DNA of 64,000 nucleotides from Streptomyces sp. TP-A0874 (GCF_001748085.1 NZ_BBZK01000003.1:124001-188000); one strand, 5' to 3'. Shown: positions 35,924 to 45,973, counted from the stretch's first letter. Made by a program: numbers and translations. Notes: generated by a model from the letters alone, not told the origin.

Positions 35924-36916
35924 ATGGACGTCTCCTTCCTGGGCGGTCCACACCCGCAACGCGGTGTGGGCGTAGTTGCACCGTTTGATTTCGCACTCGA
36001 CCGCGAGCTCTGGCGATGGGTGCCTGACGAGGTGTCTCTCCACCTCACCCGAACACCTTTCGTGCCGGTCGAGGTGAGCCTGGACCTCGCCCGGCTGGTC
36101 AGTGAACACGAGACGCTCGGGGCGGCCACCCAGGCGCTGACCGCGGTCGCGCCGGAGGTCGTCGCCTACGCCTGCGCCTCGGGGAGTTTCGTCGGCGGGA
36201 TCGCCGGCGAACGGGCCATGTGCGCGGCCATGGAGCAGTCCGGCGAGATGCCGGCCCTCACCACCTCGGGGGCCCTGCTCGAAGCGCTCCGGGAGATCGG
36301 CGCGGAGCGCATCGCCCTGGTGACCCCGTACACCTCCTCGGTGACCAGGTCGCTCCACGCCTACCTCGACGAGGGCGGTATCTCCGTTACCGGTTGCGCC
36401 TTCCTGGGGCTGACCCGGCACATCTGGAAAGTGCCGTACCGCGATGTCGTCGAGATGGCGCGCCGGGCGGTGGTCGACTCGGTCGACGCCCTCTTCATCA
36501 GCTGTACCAACCTGCCGACCTACGACGTCATCCCGCAGCTCGAGGCGGAGCTGCGGATGCCGGTCCTGTCGGCCAATCAGGTGACGATGTGGGCGGCGCT
36601 GCGCCGGATCGGGGAGCGGGCCGTGGGCCCTTATCAGGCGCTGCTCGATCCGGTGGCCAGACGCGGGCCGGCATCGATGTCGGCTCTGCCGCCGCCGCCG
36701 TCCCAGTCGCCGGAACCGCCGGTTCCCACGGTGGAGGCGCTGCCGCCGCTGCCGATCGCGGACGAGTCCGGGATGAGGTACCAGTCCGGAGACCGCGGTG
36801 AGCCGGAGGCGGCGTTAGCCGGGGCCGGAACCCCCGGCGGATCCGAGGCGGAGGCCGTGGAAGGCGGCGATCTTCCGCCCTACCCCGAGGAGTCGGGCGG
36901 CTCGGCGGGCAGCTGA
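35924..36916 (+). CDS. Maleate isomerase / Asp-Glu racemase superfamily protein (EutA-like), two catalytic Cys
   Basis: 330 residues. The opening RGVGVVAPFDFALDRELW and the two Cys-bearing loops (YACASGSF and ISCTNLPT) match the maleate cis-trans isomerase / arylmalonate decarboxylase / Asp-Glu racemase superfamily. Both acid-base Cys are present, so a racemase or isomerase activity is plausible. After about residue 245 comes a tail of about 85 residues, rich in Pro, Ser, Glu and Gly, that is not part of the fold. The ATG at 35924 is chosen because upstream sequence does not resemble the family. EutA-type proteins accompany Ehu importers in ectoine utilisation in other bacteria. Confidence 0.8.
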   Translation: MDVSFLGGPHPQRGVGVVAPFDFALDRELWRWVPDEVSLHLTRTPFVPVEVSLDLARLVSEHETLGAATQALTAVAPEVVAYACASGSFVGGIAGERAMCAAMEQSGEMPALTTSGALLEALREIGAERIALVTPYTSSVTRSLHAYLDEGGISVTGCAFLGLTRHIWKVPYRDVVEMARRAVVDSVDALFISCTNLPTYDVIPQLEAELRMPVLSANQVTMWAALRRIGERAVGPYQALLDPVARRGPASMSALPPPPSQSPEPPVPTVEALPPLPIADESGMRYQSGDRGEPEAALAGAGTPGGSEAEAVEGGDLPPYPEESGGSAGS

Positions 36917-37045
36917 CCGGCCAGGGAAACCGGCGGCCCGGCGGCACGGTCCGGCGGTTCCCGGCTCCTCCCCCCATTCGAAAGACGCGTCGGAACGCCG
37001 ACGCCGCACGGACCCGAGCAGTCGTGAGCAGCGCGAGAGGTGGAG

Positions 37046-37837
37046 ATGGCGGACCACACACCGAAGACGGATGCGGCGGCGGGCGCGGAGCAGCCGGACG
37101 CCGTCGGGTTCCTCTACCCCGGACACTCGGCGGAGGACGACTACCCGCGGATCGCGGGCATGCTCGCCGAGGCCGGCCCGGAGGTACGGCTGCCCCTGGT
37201 GCACACGGACATCGGCGAGGACGCCCACCGGGTCGACGCGCTGCTGGAGATGGGCTCGGCGGACCGGCTCGCCGCGCGGGTCGAGGAGGTCAGGGCGCTC
37301 GGGGCGCGGGCCGTCGTCTGGGCCTGCACCAGCGCCAGCTTCGTCTTCGGCCCGGAGGGCGCGCGGCAGCAGGTGCGGGAGCTGTCCCGGACCGCGGGGC
37401 TGCCGGCCTCGAGCACCTCCTTCGCCTTCGCGCACGCCCTCCAGTCCCTCGGGGTCGACCGGGTGGCGATCGCGGCCACCTACCCGGAGGACGTCGCCGA
37501 ACTCTTCCGGGCCTTCCTCAAGTCCTTCGGCACCGAGGTCGTGGCCCTGCGCGGCAGCGGCATCATCACGGCCGCCGAAGTGGGCACCTGGGGCTGGGAG
37601 GAGGTGCTCGCCCTGGCGCGCGGCGGCGACCATCCCGAGGCGCGGGCCGTACTCCTTCCGGACACCGCGCTGCACACCGCCGCCTACCTCACCCGGCTCG
37701 AGGCCGAGCTCGGCAAGCCCGTCCTCACCGCCAACCAGGTGACCGTGTGGGAGGGGCTGCGGCTGCTGGACCGCCCGGCGCGCTGCCCTGAGCTGGGCAC
37801 CCTGTTCTCGCCCGGCGCCACGCCGAACCGGGAATAA
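37046..37837 (+). CDS. Second maleate isomerase / racemase-like protein, one catalytic Cys
   Basis: 263 residues. Same superfamily: [14 protein letters not shown] start, first loop [14 protein letters not shown] with its Cys, and the sequence ends with [12 protein letters not shown], as in the upstream paralogue. In the second loop the Cys is replaced: LLPDTALHT stands where the neighbour has ISCTNLPT. Loss of one Cys changes racemase chemistry to decarboxylase-like or lyase-like chemistry in known relatives, though there the other Cys is the one lost. GAGAGG lies six bases before the ATG. Likely co-transcribed with the previous gene. Confidence 0.8.
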   Translation: MADHTPKTDAAAGAEQPDAVGFLYPGHSAEDDYPRIAGMLAEAGPEVRLPLVHTDIGEDAHRVDALLEMGSADRLAARVEEVRALGARAVVWACTSASFVFGPEGARQQVRELSRTAGLPASSTSFAFAHALQSLGVDRVAIAATYPEDVAELFRAFLKSFGTEVVALRGSGIITAAEVGTWGWEEVLALARGGDHPEARAVLLPDTALHTAAYLTRLEAELGKPVLTANQVTVWEGLRLLDRPARCPELGTLFSPGATPNRE

Positions 37838-37899
37838 AACGGAAGACCTCTCCGGTTGGCCGGGTCGGCAGTCAAGACAACCAGGGAGGCAGCCGCACC

Positions 37900-39060
37900 A
37901 TGGCCGACCAGCACCACGTACGTGGCCAGGCGGGCGGAACCGCTCCGGTTCCGCTCTCCGTACTCGACCTCGCCGTGGTCGGCAGCGGGGCCACCGCCAG
38001 CCAGGCGCTCCGCACCTCGGTCGAACTCGCGCAGCTCGCGGAGCGGCGCGGCTTCCACCGGTACTGGGTCGCCGAACACCACTCGATGCCCGGTATCGCC
38101 AGCTCCTCACCGGCGGTGATCCTCTCCCACCTGGCCGCCCACACCGAACGGATCCGACTCGGTTCGGGCGGGGTGATGCTGCCCAACCACGCGCCGCTGG
38201 TGATCGCCGAGCAGTTCGGCACCCTTGAGGCGCTGGCGCCGGGCCGGATCGACCTCGGGCTCGGCCGGGCCCCGGGCACCGACGGGGCCACCGCCGCCGC
38301 GCTGCGCCGCACCGACCGCCTCCGGGAGGGCGCGGACGACTTCCCCGACCAGCTCGCCGAGCTGACCGGCTTCCTCGACGACGACTTCCCCGAGGGCCAC
38401 CCCTACCACCGGATCCACGCCGTGCCCGGACCGGTCCAGGCCAGGGTGGCGGGCGGGGTGCAGTCCACCGACCGGCCGCAGATCTGGCTGCTGGGCTCCA
38501 GTGGCTTCAGCGCCAGGCTGGCCGGCCTGCTCGGCCTCCCCTTCTCCTTCGCACACCATTTCTCGGCCGCCAACACCGTTCCGGCCCTGGAGCTCTACCG
38601 GGAGTCCTTCCGTCCATCCGGGGTGATCGAGGAACCGTACGCGTCGATCGGGGTCTCGGCGCTGGCCGCCAGGGAGGAGCGGGAGGCGCGCCGCGAGGTG
38701 CTCGCGGGCGCGCTGTCGATGCTCCGGCTCCGCACCGGCCGGCCGGGCCTGGTGCCGACCCCGGACGAGGCCGCGGCCTACCCGTGGAGCCCCCGGGAAC
38801 GCGAGTTCGTCGACGGCTGGCTCGCCAACATCGTCCACGGCACCCCGGAGGCGGTGCGCGAGGGCCTCGACGCGCTGGTCGCCCGGACCGGCGCCGACGA
38901 GCTGCTGATCACCGCCAACGCGCACGGTGCGCGCGCCAGGGTCGACTCCTACGAGCTGATCGCGGACGCCTACGGACTGCCGGGCGGGGAGCCGGGCGCC
39001 TCCGGGGGCCTCGACGCCAGCAGCGCGGGGATCCGCTCGGCCGGCATGGGCCGGGCGTAG
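37900..39060 (+). CDS. Luciferase-like (LLM) flavin-dependent oxidoreductase
   Basis: 386 residues. It has the bacterial luciferase-type TIM barrel: [44 protein letters not shown] split over 70-105, then [14 protein letters not shown]. Such enzymes use FMNH2 or F420. GGGAGG precedes the ATG. The last 30 residues overlap the convergent GGDEF-EAL gene. The substrate is unknown; position behind the racemase-like genes may indicate membership of the same catabolic unit. Confidence 0.85.
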   Translation: MADQHHVRGQAGGTAPVPLSVLDLAVVGSGATASQALRTSVELAQLAERRGFHRYWVAEHHSMPGIASSSPAVILSHLAAHTERIRLGSGGVMLPNHAPLVIAEQFGTLEALAPGRIDLGLGRAPGTDGATAAALRRTDRLREGADDFPDQLAELTGFLDDDFPEGHPYHRIHAVPGPVQARVAGGVQSTDRPQIWLLGSSGFSARLAGLLGLPFSFAHHFSAANTVPALELYRESFRPSGVIEEPYASIGVSALAAREEREARREVLAGALSMLRLRTGRPGLVPTPDEAAAYPWSPREREFVDGWLANIVHGTPEAVREGLDALVARTGADELLITANAHGARARVDSYELIADAYGLPGGEPGASGGLDASSAGIRSAGMGRA

Positions 39061-40847
39061 AACCAGCCCTGGCCGGTGTCACAGCCGATCCTCCGCAGCC
39101 GCTCCGCCTGCTCGGCGCTCTCCACGCCCTCGGCGGTGACGGTGAGGCCCAGCCGGTGGGCGAGGTTCACCAGCGCCTCGACGATGGTCTGGTCGGCCGG
39201 GCTGGGGTGCTTCTCGTCCCGGAAGCCGCGGACGAAGGAGCCGTCCAGCTTCAGGGTGGAGACCGGCAGCCGGCTCAGGTAGGCGAGGTTGGAGTAGCCG
39301 GTGCCGAAGTCGTCGATGGCGATGGCGACGCCCATGTCGCTGAGCGCCTGGAGCGCCTGGAGCGGTTGGCCGGTCGAGCCCATCACCGCCGACTCGGTCA
39401 GCTCCAGCTGGAGCAGCTCCGGCGGCAGCCCGGTCTCCGCCAGGATCTCGGCCACATCGGCCACCAGATCGGAGTCCCAGACCTGCCGGACGGCCACGTT
39501 GACGCTGACGAAGACCGGGGCCTGCGGATGGTCGAGCTGCCAGCGGCGGGCCTGTTGGCAGGAGGTCTCCAACACCCAGCGCCCGAGCTGGACGATCGAG
39601 CCGTTCTCCTCCGCCAGCCCGATGAACCGGTTCGGCGGCAGCACCCCGAAGCGCGGGTGCCGCCAGCGGACGAGGGCTTCCACACCGCGGACCGCGCCGC
39701 AGCCCAGCCCCACCAGCGGTTGGTAGTCGAGGGTGAACTCCCCGCGGTCGACCGCCGGCCGCAAGGTGCTGGTGAGGGCCTGACGGGTCATCCGGTGGGC
39801 GTTGCGGTCCGGGTCGAAGAGGGCCCACCGCCCCTTCCCGTCGGCTTTCGCCCAGTAGAGCGTGGTGTCGGCGGCCTGCAGCAGCGCGGTCGCGGTGGCC
39901 CCGCCGGCGGTCCGCTCCACGATCCCGATGCTCGCCGAGATCGACAGCCGCTGCCCTGCGACGTCGAAGGGCCGCTGGAGTGAGGCGAGGATGGAGTCGG
40001 CGAGTTCGGAGAGCTGCTCGGTCCCGGTCGAGTCCGCCACCAGCACCGCGAACTCGTCACCGCTCAGCCGGGCCACCAGTAGCTCACCCCGGCGCCCCTG
40101 CTCCGCCTGGTCGGCGCAGTGCGTGAGCCGTTCGGCGACCAGCCGGAGCAGTTGGTCGCCGGCCCGGTGGCCGAGGGTGTCGTTGACCGCCTTGAAACCG
40201 TCCAGGTCGAGGTGGCAGATACCGATCCGCCCGGTGCCCCCGCCGGCCCGCCCCGAGGCATCGGTCGTCTCGGCCGCGGACTCCAGAGCGCTGGTGAGCC
40301 GCTCGATGAAGAGCGCCCGGTTGGGGAGCCGGGTCAGCGGATCGTGCATCCGCAGGTGCCGCAGACGTGCCTCGAGAGCGCGCCGGTCGCTGATGTCGGA
40401 AACGGCCAGCAGCAGGCTGCCGGTGTCCGGCAGCGGCGAGAGGGTGACCTCGGCCCACAGGGACCGGCCGTCGCCCTGCTTGAGGCGGCGGGTGCAACGC
40501 ATCCGGTCGCTGCGGCCGAGCAGCACCTCCCGGTACGCGCTCCGGAGCTGGGAGTCGGCCTCCAGGTCGACGAGGTCGGCGGCGGGGGAGTCGGCGAGCC
40601 CGGCGGGGTCTGCGCCGAGCAGCGTGCCGAGTGCGTCGTTCGCCGTGACGACCAGGCCGTCGCGGCCGACCACGGCCATGGCGAGCTGGGCGGCGTTGAA
40701 CGCCGCCTGGCAGTCCCGCGCGTGGGTGCCCGGGTGGGCGGAGCGCGGTCCGCCGGGAGGGTGGATCGGGGCGGATCCGTCACTCTCCGTGAGAGTCGGT
40801 AGTGCGGGGCCGGGGCCATCGCCCGGCTGGTCGGGGGGTCCGCTCAC
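38970..40847 (-). CDS. PAS-GGDEF-EAL cyclic-di-GMP enzyme
   Basis: 625 residues. A PAS sensor (about 45-165, [21 protein letters not shown]) is followed by a diguanylate cyclase domain with active-site SGDEF (about 265) and an EAL phosphodiesterase domain with EALVRW, the metal-binding [10 protein letters not shown] and KLDGSFVRG. Both catalytic motifs look intact, so it may make or break c-di-GMP, which controls development in streptomycetes. The GTG at 40847 follows GGGAG; longer frames begin in low-quality sequence. No membrane helix is visible, so it is probably cytosolic. The 3' end overlaps the LLM gene by 91 bases. Confidence 0.87.
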   Translation of the reverse strand: MSGPPDQPGDGPGPALPTLTESDGSAPIHPPGGPRSAHPGTHARDCQAAFNAAQLAMAVVGRDGLVVTANDALGTLLGADPAGLADSPAADLVDLEADSQLRSAYREVLLGRSDRMRCTRRLKQGDGRSLWAEVTLSPLPDTGSLLLAVSDISDRRALEARLRHLRMHDPLTRLPNRALFIERLTSALESAAETTDASGRAGGGTGRIGICHLDLDGFKAVNDTLGHRAGDQLLRLVAERLTHCADQAEQGRRGELLVARLSGDEFAVLVADSTGTEQLSELADSILASLQRPFDVAGQRLSISASIGIVERTAGGATATALLQAADTTLYWAKADGKGRWALFDPDRNAHRMTRQALTSTLRPAVDRGEFTLDYQPLVGLGCGAVRGVEALVRWRHPRFGVLPPNRFIGLAEENGSIVQLGRWVLETSCQQARRWQLDHPQAPVFVSVNVAVRQVWDSDLVADVAEILAETGLPPELLQLELTESAVMGSTGQPLQALQALSDMGVAIAIDDFGTGYSNLAYLSRLPVSTLKLDGSFVRGFRDEKHPSPADQTIVEALVNLAHRLGLTVTAEGVESAEQAERLRRIGCDTGQGWFYARPMPAERIPALLASRPPEAPGSPPGSP

Positions 40848-41197
40848 CGATAGCTCCCGCTGGGCGCTCGTCCTGGTACAGAAGTCATGGAGTGTTCCGG
40901 TTGCGGCGGAGGGTCGCCGGGCGCCCGGCTCCGCGCTGGAAATGTGCCGATCATAGAGGCTGACGGGCCCGTCCTTCCAGCAACCCGGCCGTGCGCCGTC
41001 GGATGTCCTCCGACTGCCTGATCGTTCCTGCACGGCTGTGTACGAGCCTGATGAGCTGGCGATCGCTTCTCGCTTATTCATCACAGAGAGTAATAAGTCT
41101 GCCCCTCACCTGCATGGCGCAACGGCTCAGGGCGCTTTACGTCGAAATGTCACAAAGTGGTGAAAGTGTCCTGATTCCCTGCGCCCGGGAGGTGGAT
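40848..41197. other. 350-base intergenic region, divergent promoters
   Basis: Lies between the leftward c-di-GMP gene and the rightward metalloprotease gene. It is markedly richer in A/T (around 41060-41110 and 41140-41175) than its surroundings, as expected for promoters. No convincing gene, repeat or hairpin was seen. Confidence 0.5.
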
Positions 41198-42481
41198 GTG
41201 GTCCGTCCGCAGACACCCGAGGGTGTGGGGAAGGCCGGCGGGGCGCGGCTGCGCAAGCCGGCGGCCGTGCTGACCTCCTTCGCGGCCATGCTGGCGACCT
41301 CGCTGGTGGCAGGGCCGGTCTCGGCCGCCGCCGCATCCGGGCCGTGCGATCTGGTGCGGACCGAAGCCCACCACTCCGAGGGGCTGGACACCTGGAACGA
41401 CGACTATCCGCGGCCGACCCGGACGCTCGACGCCGTGCTGGTGTTCCTGTCCTTCCCCGACTCCGAACCGCGGGTCTCCCCTCGCGAGCTGACCGCCGAC
41501 TACTTCCCGGAGACCAGCCGCTTCTTCGAGCGCGCCTCGTACGGCAAGTTCCACCTCCGCCACCACGCGATGTCCAGCTGGCTGGAGATGCCCTCCGACT
41601 CCACCTCGTACCGGATAGAGCGGGACTGGGACGACGGGAAGCGGGCCGACTACCTGGGCGACGCGCTCGCCGCGGCCGACCCCTCGGTCGACTTCTCCCG
41701 CTACGACATCGTGTACATGATCGCTGACCCGGACGCGCCGGGCGTGGACTCCGACGCGACGAAGGTCGTCAACTTCGACCGGCCGATCCGGATCGACGGT
41801 GCGGACCTCCACCGGGTGGTGACCGTCTTCGAGCAGCGCCCGCCGGACCGGAACGTGCTCGCCCACGAGACCGGCCACGCCTTCGACCTGCCAGATCTCT
41901 ACCACCGGCCGGAGGACGCGAAGGGCGACTGGGACACCTACGTCGGGGACTGGGACCTCATGGGCAGTCAGTTCGGTCTCTCGCCCGAACCCTTCGGCTG
42001 GCACAAGTGGAAGCTCGGCTGGCTGGACCGGAGTCAGGTCGGCTGTGTCCGCAGCGGGGAGAGCGGGACCTACGGCCTGGTGCCGCTGGCCGCCCCCGCC
42101 GACGCCGGCCGGCTGCCCGGCTCGGCCGGGGTGCCGCCCGCGGGCCGGAACGACCGGCGGCTGCTGGTGGTGCGCACCGGGCTGGAGAGCGCCCTCGGCA
42201 TCGAGGTCCGCCAGGCGGTCGGCAACGACAGCTCCAGCTGCACCGAGGGGGTGCTGGTGTACCGGGTGCACAGCGGGCTGGCCTCCACCGACGGGCCCAT
42301 CGAAGTGCTCGACGGCCACCCGGGGACCGGTGCCTGCGCCGACTTCTCCGTCTATCCGGAGCTCGCGGACGCCCCCCTGCAGGTGGGGGAGGAGTTGACC
42401 GACCCGGAGAGCGGTGTGTCGGTCAGGGTGCTCGCGGAGGGGGCTGACGGGCGCTGGACGGTGCAGGTCGACCGAGGCTGA
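41198..42481 (+). CDS. Secreted M6-type zinc metalloprotease
   Basis: 427 residues. A basic start followed by a hydrophobic core (VLTSFAAMLATSLVAGPVSA) is a Sec signal peptide with an AxA-type cleavage site. The zinc motif is HETGHAFDLPDLYH, as in immune-inhibitor-A / M6 peptidases, followed by the conserved DWDLMG. The GTG at 41198 follows GGGAGG. The C-terminal 130 residues look like a beta-rich accessory domain. It is exported and likely degrades extracellular protein. Confidence 0.83.
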   Translation: MVRPQTPEGVGKAGGARLRKPAAVLTSFAAMLATSLVAGPVSAAAASGPCDLVRTEAHHSEGLDTWNDDYPRPTRTLDAVLVFLSFPDSEPRVSPRELTADYFPETSRFFERASYGKFHLRHHAMSSWLEMPSDSTSYRIERDWDDGKRADYLGDALAAADPSVDFSRYDIVYMIADPDAPGVDSDATKVVNFDRPIRIDGADLHRVVTVFEQRPPDRNVLAHETGHAFDLPDLYHRPEDAKGDWDTYVGDWDLMGSQFGLSPEPFGWHKWKLGWLDRSQVGCVRSGESGTYGLVPLAAPADAGRLPGSAGVPPAGRNDRRLLVVRTGLESALGIEVRQAVGNDSSSCTEGVLVYRVHSGLASTDGPIEVLDGHPGTGACADFSVYPELADAPLQVGEELTDPESGVSVRVLAEGADGRWTVQVDRG

Positions 42482-42539
42482 CGGCCGGGCCGGGGGCGCA
42501 GCACACGGCGTCAGGCCGGGGTGTTGCGGTCGAGCTGGT

Positions 42540-42577
42540 TTGCACGATAATCGGCTGAGTGCATACGATGCACTCCA
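42540..42577 (+). promoter_or_regulatory. tetR promoter with overlapping palindromic operator
   Basis: TTGCAC (42540-42545) and TACGAT (42564-42569) with an 18-base spacer. The perfect palindrome GAGTGCAT-ACG-ATGCACTC (42557-42575) covers the -10 box. Transcription would begin at about 42576-42577, on the ATG itself, so the message is probably leaderless and autorepressed. Confidence 0.6.
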
Positions 42578-43179
42578 TGAGCGGAAGTGCACCCGAGGGA
42601 GCCCTGGCGAAGCGCCGCCGGGAATCCACCGCACGTGAGATCAATCGGTGCGCGCAGACGCTCGCTGACGAGCGCGGTCTCGACGGCTTCACGATGGAGG
42701 ACCTGGCCGAGGCGGTCGGGGTGTCGCGGCGGACGTTGTTCAACTACGTTCCCAGCAAGATCGACGCGGTGCTCGGCAGCGATCTGCCATCGGAACCGGA
42801 GTCCGAACCGTTCACCACGTTCCGGCTGGGCGGCCCGTCCGGTCACCTGGTCTCCGACATCCGTGAGGTCGGTGCCAGTGTGCTGCGGCTCAACGAGCAC
42901 GACTCCGAGGAGGTCGCCCGGTTGCGGCGGCTGCTCCGCAGCGACCCGCGTCTTGCGAAGGCCGTGCACGACCGTCTGGAGAAGGTCGTGAAGCTGCTCG
43001 CCGAGGCGATCGTCGAGCGTGAGGGCAGCGACTTCGAGCCCTTCGCGGCCCGGGTCCTGGCGCACGTGACGCTGTGCATCTTCGGCATGTCGGTCGACGA
43101 GTTCATCGCCGATTCGTCGGTGTCGGCGGCCGATCACTACCTGCGGGTCTTCGACACGGCGGTCGACTTGTTCGGCTGA
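42577..43179 (+). CDS. TetR-family regulator of the adjacent MmpL transporter
   Basis: 200 residues. HTH over about 20-65 (REINRCAQTLADERGLDGF, then MEDLAEAVGVSRRTLFNYVPSK). The ATG at 42577 is preferred over a GTG at 42559 because the intervening bases form the operator palindrome. It lies 113 bases before the transporter gene on the same strand, the usual repressor-pump arrangement. Confidence 0.86.
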   Translation: MSGSAPEGALAKRRRESTAREINRCAQTLADERGLDGFTMEDLAEAVGVSRRTLFNYVPSKIDAVLGSDLPSEPESEPFTTFRLGGPSGHLVSDIREVGASVLRLNEHDSEEVARLRRLLRSDPRLAKAVHDRLEKVVKLLAEAIVEREGSDFEPFAARVLAHVTLCIFGMSVDEFIADSSVSAADHYLRVFDTAVDLFG

Positions 43180-43292
43180 TCCTGCTTCGGCCCGGCTCTT
43201 GCCCCCCAACGCCCGTTCGGCCCGCGCTTCCGAGCGGATGTTCCACGACCCTCGCGCATGTGCTCTTCGACTTTGAAGGAGTTCGCTGAACC

Positions 43293-45659
43293 ATGGCAAC
43301 CCTGCTTTACCGCCTCGGTAAGACCGCGTACAGGCGGTGGCCGGTGTTCTTGGTGGGCTGGCTGATAGCACTGATCGGCGTCGGAGCCGTTGCGGCCGGG
43401 TTCTCCAAACCGATGTCGGACCAGTTCACGATGCCGGGCATCGAGTCCGTCGAAGCCGCCGACGTGCAGAAGGAGCTGTTCCCCGACGCACAGGCCGTCG
43501 ACGCGGCCACGGCGTCGATCGTCGTCGCCGCCCCCAAGGGCAAGGCGCTGACGGACGAGCCGTACGCCGCCGCCGTCGAGACCCTGGTGCAGCAGTTGCG
43601 CACCCTCGACAAGGTGCCCGACGACGTGGTGGGTCCGGTCGAGGCGGCCGCGGGCATGGACGGGATGGCCGTCGCGGGCGTCGACGAAGCCGAGCAGGCC
43701 GCCAAGGCCGCCGGGCAGCCCTTCGACCGCGACGAGGCGCTGGCCGCGGCCCGGGCCCAGCTCGCCGGCGTCTCGCCGCTCTCGGACGACAGCCGGGTGG
43801 GCACCATCGACTTCGCGTTCGAGGTCGCCGAGCTCACCGACGTGACGCCCGAGATGCAGGACGAGGTCCTGGGGCTCATGGACACCGCCCGGGATTCCGG
43901 CCTGGAGGTCGAGGCGTCCGGCACGGGCATGCAGACCTTTGACGCCGAGGGCACCTCGGCGGAGATGATCGGTGTCGCGCTGGCCCTGGTCATCCTCGCT
44001 CTGACCTTCGGTTCGCTCGTCGCGGCGGGCATGCCGATCCTGACCGCCGGTCTCGGCGTCGGGCTGGGCGTCGTCGGCATCACCGCGATCACCGCGTTCG
44101 CTGACGTGCCGTCCTCGACGACCGCCCTGGCCTCGATGCTCGGCCTGGCGGTCGGCATCGACTACGCGCTGTTCATCCTGGCCCGTTTCCGCAGCGAGAT
44201 GGACCACACCGACGACCGTGAGGAGGCGATGGGCGTCGCCGTCGGCACCGCCGGCTCGGCGGTCGTGTTCGCCGGCCTGACCGTCATCATCGCGCTCGTC
44301 GCGCTGACCGTCGTCGGTATCCCGTTCCTGACCGCCATGGGCCTCGGTGCGGCGGCCACCGTCACCGTCGCGGTGCTGGTGGCGCTGACGCTGCTGCCGG
44401 CGATCATGGGCCTGCTCAAGTCGAAGGCGTTCGGCGGCCAGTTCCGCCGTTACACGCCGCGCCGGGAGTCCAACGGCCGGGTGCTCAACAACGGCGTCCG
44501 CTGGGCCCGGTTCATCGGCAAGGCCCCCCTCGCCTGGATCCTGCTGGTCGTCGTCGGACTCGGCGCCCTGGCCGTCCCGCTCAAGAACCTCCATCTCGCG
44601 CTTCCCTCGGACAGCACCGCCTCCACCGAGACCTCCAAGCGGAAGGCCGCCGATCTGGTCACCGAGGCGTTCGGCCCGGGGCGGCTGGCACCGATGGTGG
44701 TCATCGTGGACGCGCGTGGGGTGGAAGGCGACCAGGAGCGGCAGGCCGCCTACCAGAAGGTCACGGAGTGGGCCGCCGGCCAGGACGGCGTGGCGAACGC
44801 GATGCTCGCCTCGTCCAACGAGAACGGCGCGATGGTCATGCTGCAGCCCACCCACGGGCCCGAAGACGCCCAGACGGAGAACCTGCTCGACGCGCTGCGT
44901 GACGGAGAGGCCGGCATCGAGGCCGAGACCGGCACCGAGCTCGGCGTCACCGGGATGACCGCGGTGCAGACCGACATCTCGGCCAAGCTCGCCGGCGCCC
45001 TCGCGCCCTATCTGGCGATCGTGATCGGATTGGCGTTCGTCCTGCTGATCCTGGTGTTCCGCTCCATCCTGGTGCCGCTGACGGCGACCCTCGGCTTCCT
45101 GCTGTCGGTGCTGGCCACGCTCGGTGCGACGGTCGCGGTCTTCCAGGACGGCCTGTTCGGCCTCTTCCCGGAGCAGCCGATCATCAGCTTCATGCCGATC
45201 TTCCTCATCGGGATCGTGTTCGGCCTGGCGATGGACTACCAGGTGTTCCTCGTGACCCGCATCCGCGAGGCTTACGTCCACGGCGCGGACTTCCGCGAGG
45301 CCGTCGTCGACGGCTTCCGCAACAGCGCCCGGGTCGTCACGGCCGCCGCGCTCATCATGACCTCGGTCTTCGCCGGCTTCATCTTCATGGACGAGCCGAT
45401 CATCCAGTCGATGGGCTTCGCGCTGGCGGTCGCGGTCGTCTTCGACGCCTTCGTGGTCCGCATGCTGCTGGTCCCCGCGCTGATGTACCTGATAGGCGAG
45501 AAGGCCTGGTGGCTGCCGAGGTGGCTGGACAGGCTCCTGCCGAACGTCGATATCGAGGGTGAGAACCTGCACCGTCCCCACCTGGAGACGCGGTACAGGG
45601 ACGAGGTCCTCAGCGAGCAGCTCGACGACCGCTCCGAGGAGGTCGGGGCGCGCGCCTGA
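43293..45659 (+). CDS. MMPL-family (RND superfamily) transporter
   Basis: 788 residues, two homologous halves. Each half has one helix, a large extracytoplasmic domain and a bundle of helices. Proton-relay motifs GIDYALFILARFR in the first half and AMDYQVFLVTRIRE in the second are intact. MmpL proteins export lipids, pigments or drugs. AAGGAG lies before the ATG. Probably repressed by the upstream TetR and induced by a toxic or lipid substrate. Confidence 0.9.
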   Translation: MATLLYRLGKTAYRRWPVFLVGWLIALIGVGAVAAGFSKPMSDQFTMPGIESVEAADVQKELFPDAQAVDAATASIVVAAPKGKALTDEPYAAAVETLVQQLRTLDKVPDDVVGPVEAAAGMDGMAVAGVDEAEQAAKAAGQPFDRDEALAAARAQLAGVSPLSDDSRVGTIDFAFEVAELTDVTPEMQDEVLGLMDTARDSGLEVEASGTGMQTFDAEGTSAEMIGVALALVILALTFGSLVAAGMPILTAGLGVGLGVVGITAITAFADVPSSTTALASMLGLAVGIDYALFILARFRSEMDHTDDREEAMGVAVGTAGSAVVFAGLTVIIALVALTVVGIPFLTAMGLGAAATVTVAVLVALTLLPAIMGLLKSKAFGGQFRRYTPRRESNGRVLNNGVRWARFIGKAPLAWILLVVVGLGALAVPLKNLHLALPSDSTASTETSKRKAADLVTEAFGPGRLAPMVVIVDARGVEGDQERQAAYQKVTEWAAGQDGVANAMLASSNENGAMVMLQPTHGPEDAQTENLLDALRDGEAGIEAETGTELGVTGMTAVQTDISAKLAGALAPYLAIVIGLAFVLLILVFRSILVPLTATLGFLLSVLATLGATVAVFQDGLFGLFPEQPIISFMPIFLIGIVFGLAMDYQVFLVTRIREAYVHGADFREAVVDGFRNSARVVTAAALIMTSVFAGFIFMDEPIIQSMGFALAVAVVFDAFVVRMLLVPALMYLIGEKAWWLPRWLDRLLPNVDIEGENLHRPHLETRYRDEVLSEQLDDRSEEVGARA

Positions 45660-45664
45660 CGCGC

Positions 45665-45707
45665 CGGCTGCGGGGTTTCTCGGGCGGCACCGGAAGCCCC
45701 GCAGCCG
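45665..45707 (+). terminator. Hairpin terminator after the MmpL gene
   Basis: An 11-bp perfect stem (CGGCTGCGGGG and complement) with a 21-base loop starts six bases beyond the mmpL stop. Beyond it, the gap up to 45973 contains only the inverted repeat at 45912-45966. Confidence 0.6.
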
Positions 45708-45911
45708 ATTCCGTCAGCTTCGGGTGCGAGCGCTTCGTCACCCGATTTCGCGGTGACCCGTTCCGCGGGCTCGGTGTCGCGCGGACCAGGCGCGGGAGGA
45801 GATCTCTTCGCCCGAGGTCTGCGTCGACGGGGGCGATCAGCTCCACGCCGACAAGCCCGGCCGTGCGACCGCTTGCGCCCGAGTCCGGCGCTCCACACGG
45901 GCCAGCACGCA

Positions 45912-45966
45912 CACAAGGGCTTGAACCCCCGCCGATGATCTTCCAGCGAAGGTTCAAGCCCTTGTG
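45912..45966. repeat. 16-bp perfect inverted repeat beside tRNA-Lys
   Basis: CACAAGGGCTTGAACC and its exact complement, separated by 23 bases, start 8 bases from the 3' end of the tRNA. It may be the tRNA terminator or the remnant of an integration site. No integrase is present nearby. Confidence 0.75.
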
Positions 45967-45973
45967 CTAAGAG

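Noticed and set aside
43137-45581. 814-codon minus-strand frame opposite mmpL
   Set aside because: His/Asp/Arg-rich translation typical of an antisense frame; the + strand is an obvious MmpL.
45610-45957. 115-codon minus-strand frame between mmpL and tRNA-Lys
   Set aside because: It runs through the terminator and the inverted repeat, has no ribosome site and looks non-coding.
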